Below are positions 14,393-14,400 of a stretch of DNA of 14,400 nucleotides, piece by piece. The first letter of the stretch is position 1. Each line of letters begins with the position of its first letter. The notes under the pieces are model-generated. The model was not told where the DNA came from. It searched no databases and saw nothing but the letters and a program-made list of their open reading frames with translations. The DNA is from an uncultured Lachnospiraceae bacterium (GTDB taxonomy: Bacteria > Bacillota > Clostridia > Lachnospirales > Lachnospiraceae): positions 1 through 14,400 of the forward strand of contig CALGGH010000133.1 of NCBI GenBank assembly GCA_937916415.1, given 5' to 3'. Both the position numbers and the translations under genes were made by a program.

Positions 14393-14400
14393 ATGAGCGA
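14393..14400 (+). CDS. rplS: First codons of the next gene, probably ribosomal protein L19
   Basis: A strong AAGGAGG (14380-14386) precedes ATG at 14393, 11 nt after trmD. Only Met-Ser and part of a third codon are visible. The identity rests on the very conserved trmD-rplS order, not on sequence. Confidence 0.5.

Overview
The window looks like two unrelated pieces of low-to-mid-GC Firmicutes (Clostridia) DNA joined head to head near position 2100. To the left, bases 1 to about 2110 hold a minus-strand cluster read from right to left: the C-terminal DNA-binding part of a YheO/DauR-type regulator, a 488-residue fold-type-II PLP enzyme of unassigned reaction, and the first 131 residues of the knotted carbamoyltransferase YgeW. 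To the right, from about 2097 to the end, everything is on the plus strand and forms the conserved Firmicutes chromosome-segregation, protein-targeting and ribosome-maturation block: smc, ftsY, ylxM, ffh, rpsP, khpA, rimM, trmD and the first codons of what is probably rplS. At the join both the regulator and SMC lose their N-terminal portions, including the SMC Walker A region. Arginine codon choice also changes there, from CGN on the left to mainly AGG on the right. The most economical reading is a chimeric (probably metagenomic) assembly. The right part resembles Lachnospiraceae-type proteins. The left part comes from another anaerobic clostridial lineage, or from a distant locus.

In the right part, smc, ftsY, a threonine ammonia-lyase gene (ilvA) and a membrane-anchored GH25 lysozyme-like gene are tightly packed, with overlaps of 1, 14 and 1 nt. 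Two further genes follow: a TupA-like ATP-grasp protein and a DUF1905-like domain fused to a C39-like cysteine peptidase domain. These four genes from ilvA onward separate ftsY from ylxM-ffh, which are neighbours in many Firmicutes.

The six-gene stretch ends in a rho-independent terminator. Its 3' arm contains a perfect -35 box (TTGACA), followed at 17 nt by TACTAT, so the ylxM-ffh transcription unit starts inside the terminator of the preceding one. The 5' arm of the terminator lies in a 25-bp tandem duplication.

Downstream, ylxM-ffh encode the SRP GTPase and its HTH partner. ffh carries an unusual G4 loop (SKSD in place of TKLD). rpsP, khpA, rimM and trmD follow, the last three overlapping or nearly so, as expected for an operon for 30S biogenesis and tRNA m1G37 methylation.

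I found no tRNA, rRNA, CRISPR array, insertion sequence or phage gene. I see no convincing new defence or biosynthetic system. The best leads are the unassigned regulator/PLP enzyme/YgeW cluster, the DUF1905-peptidase fusion beside an ATP-grasp protein, and the terminator-promoter overlap.
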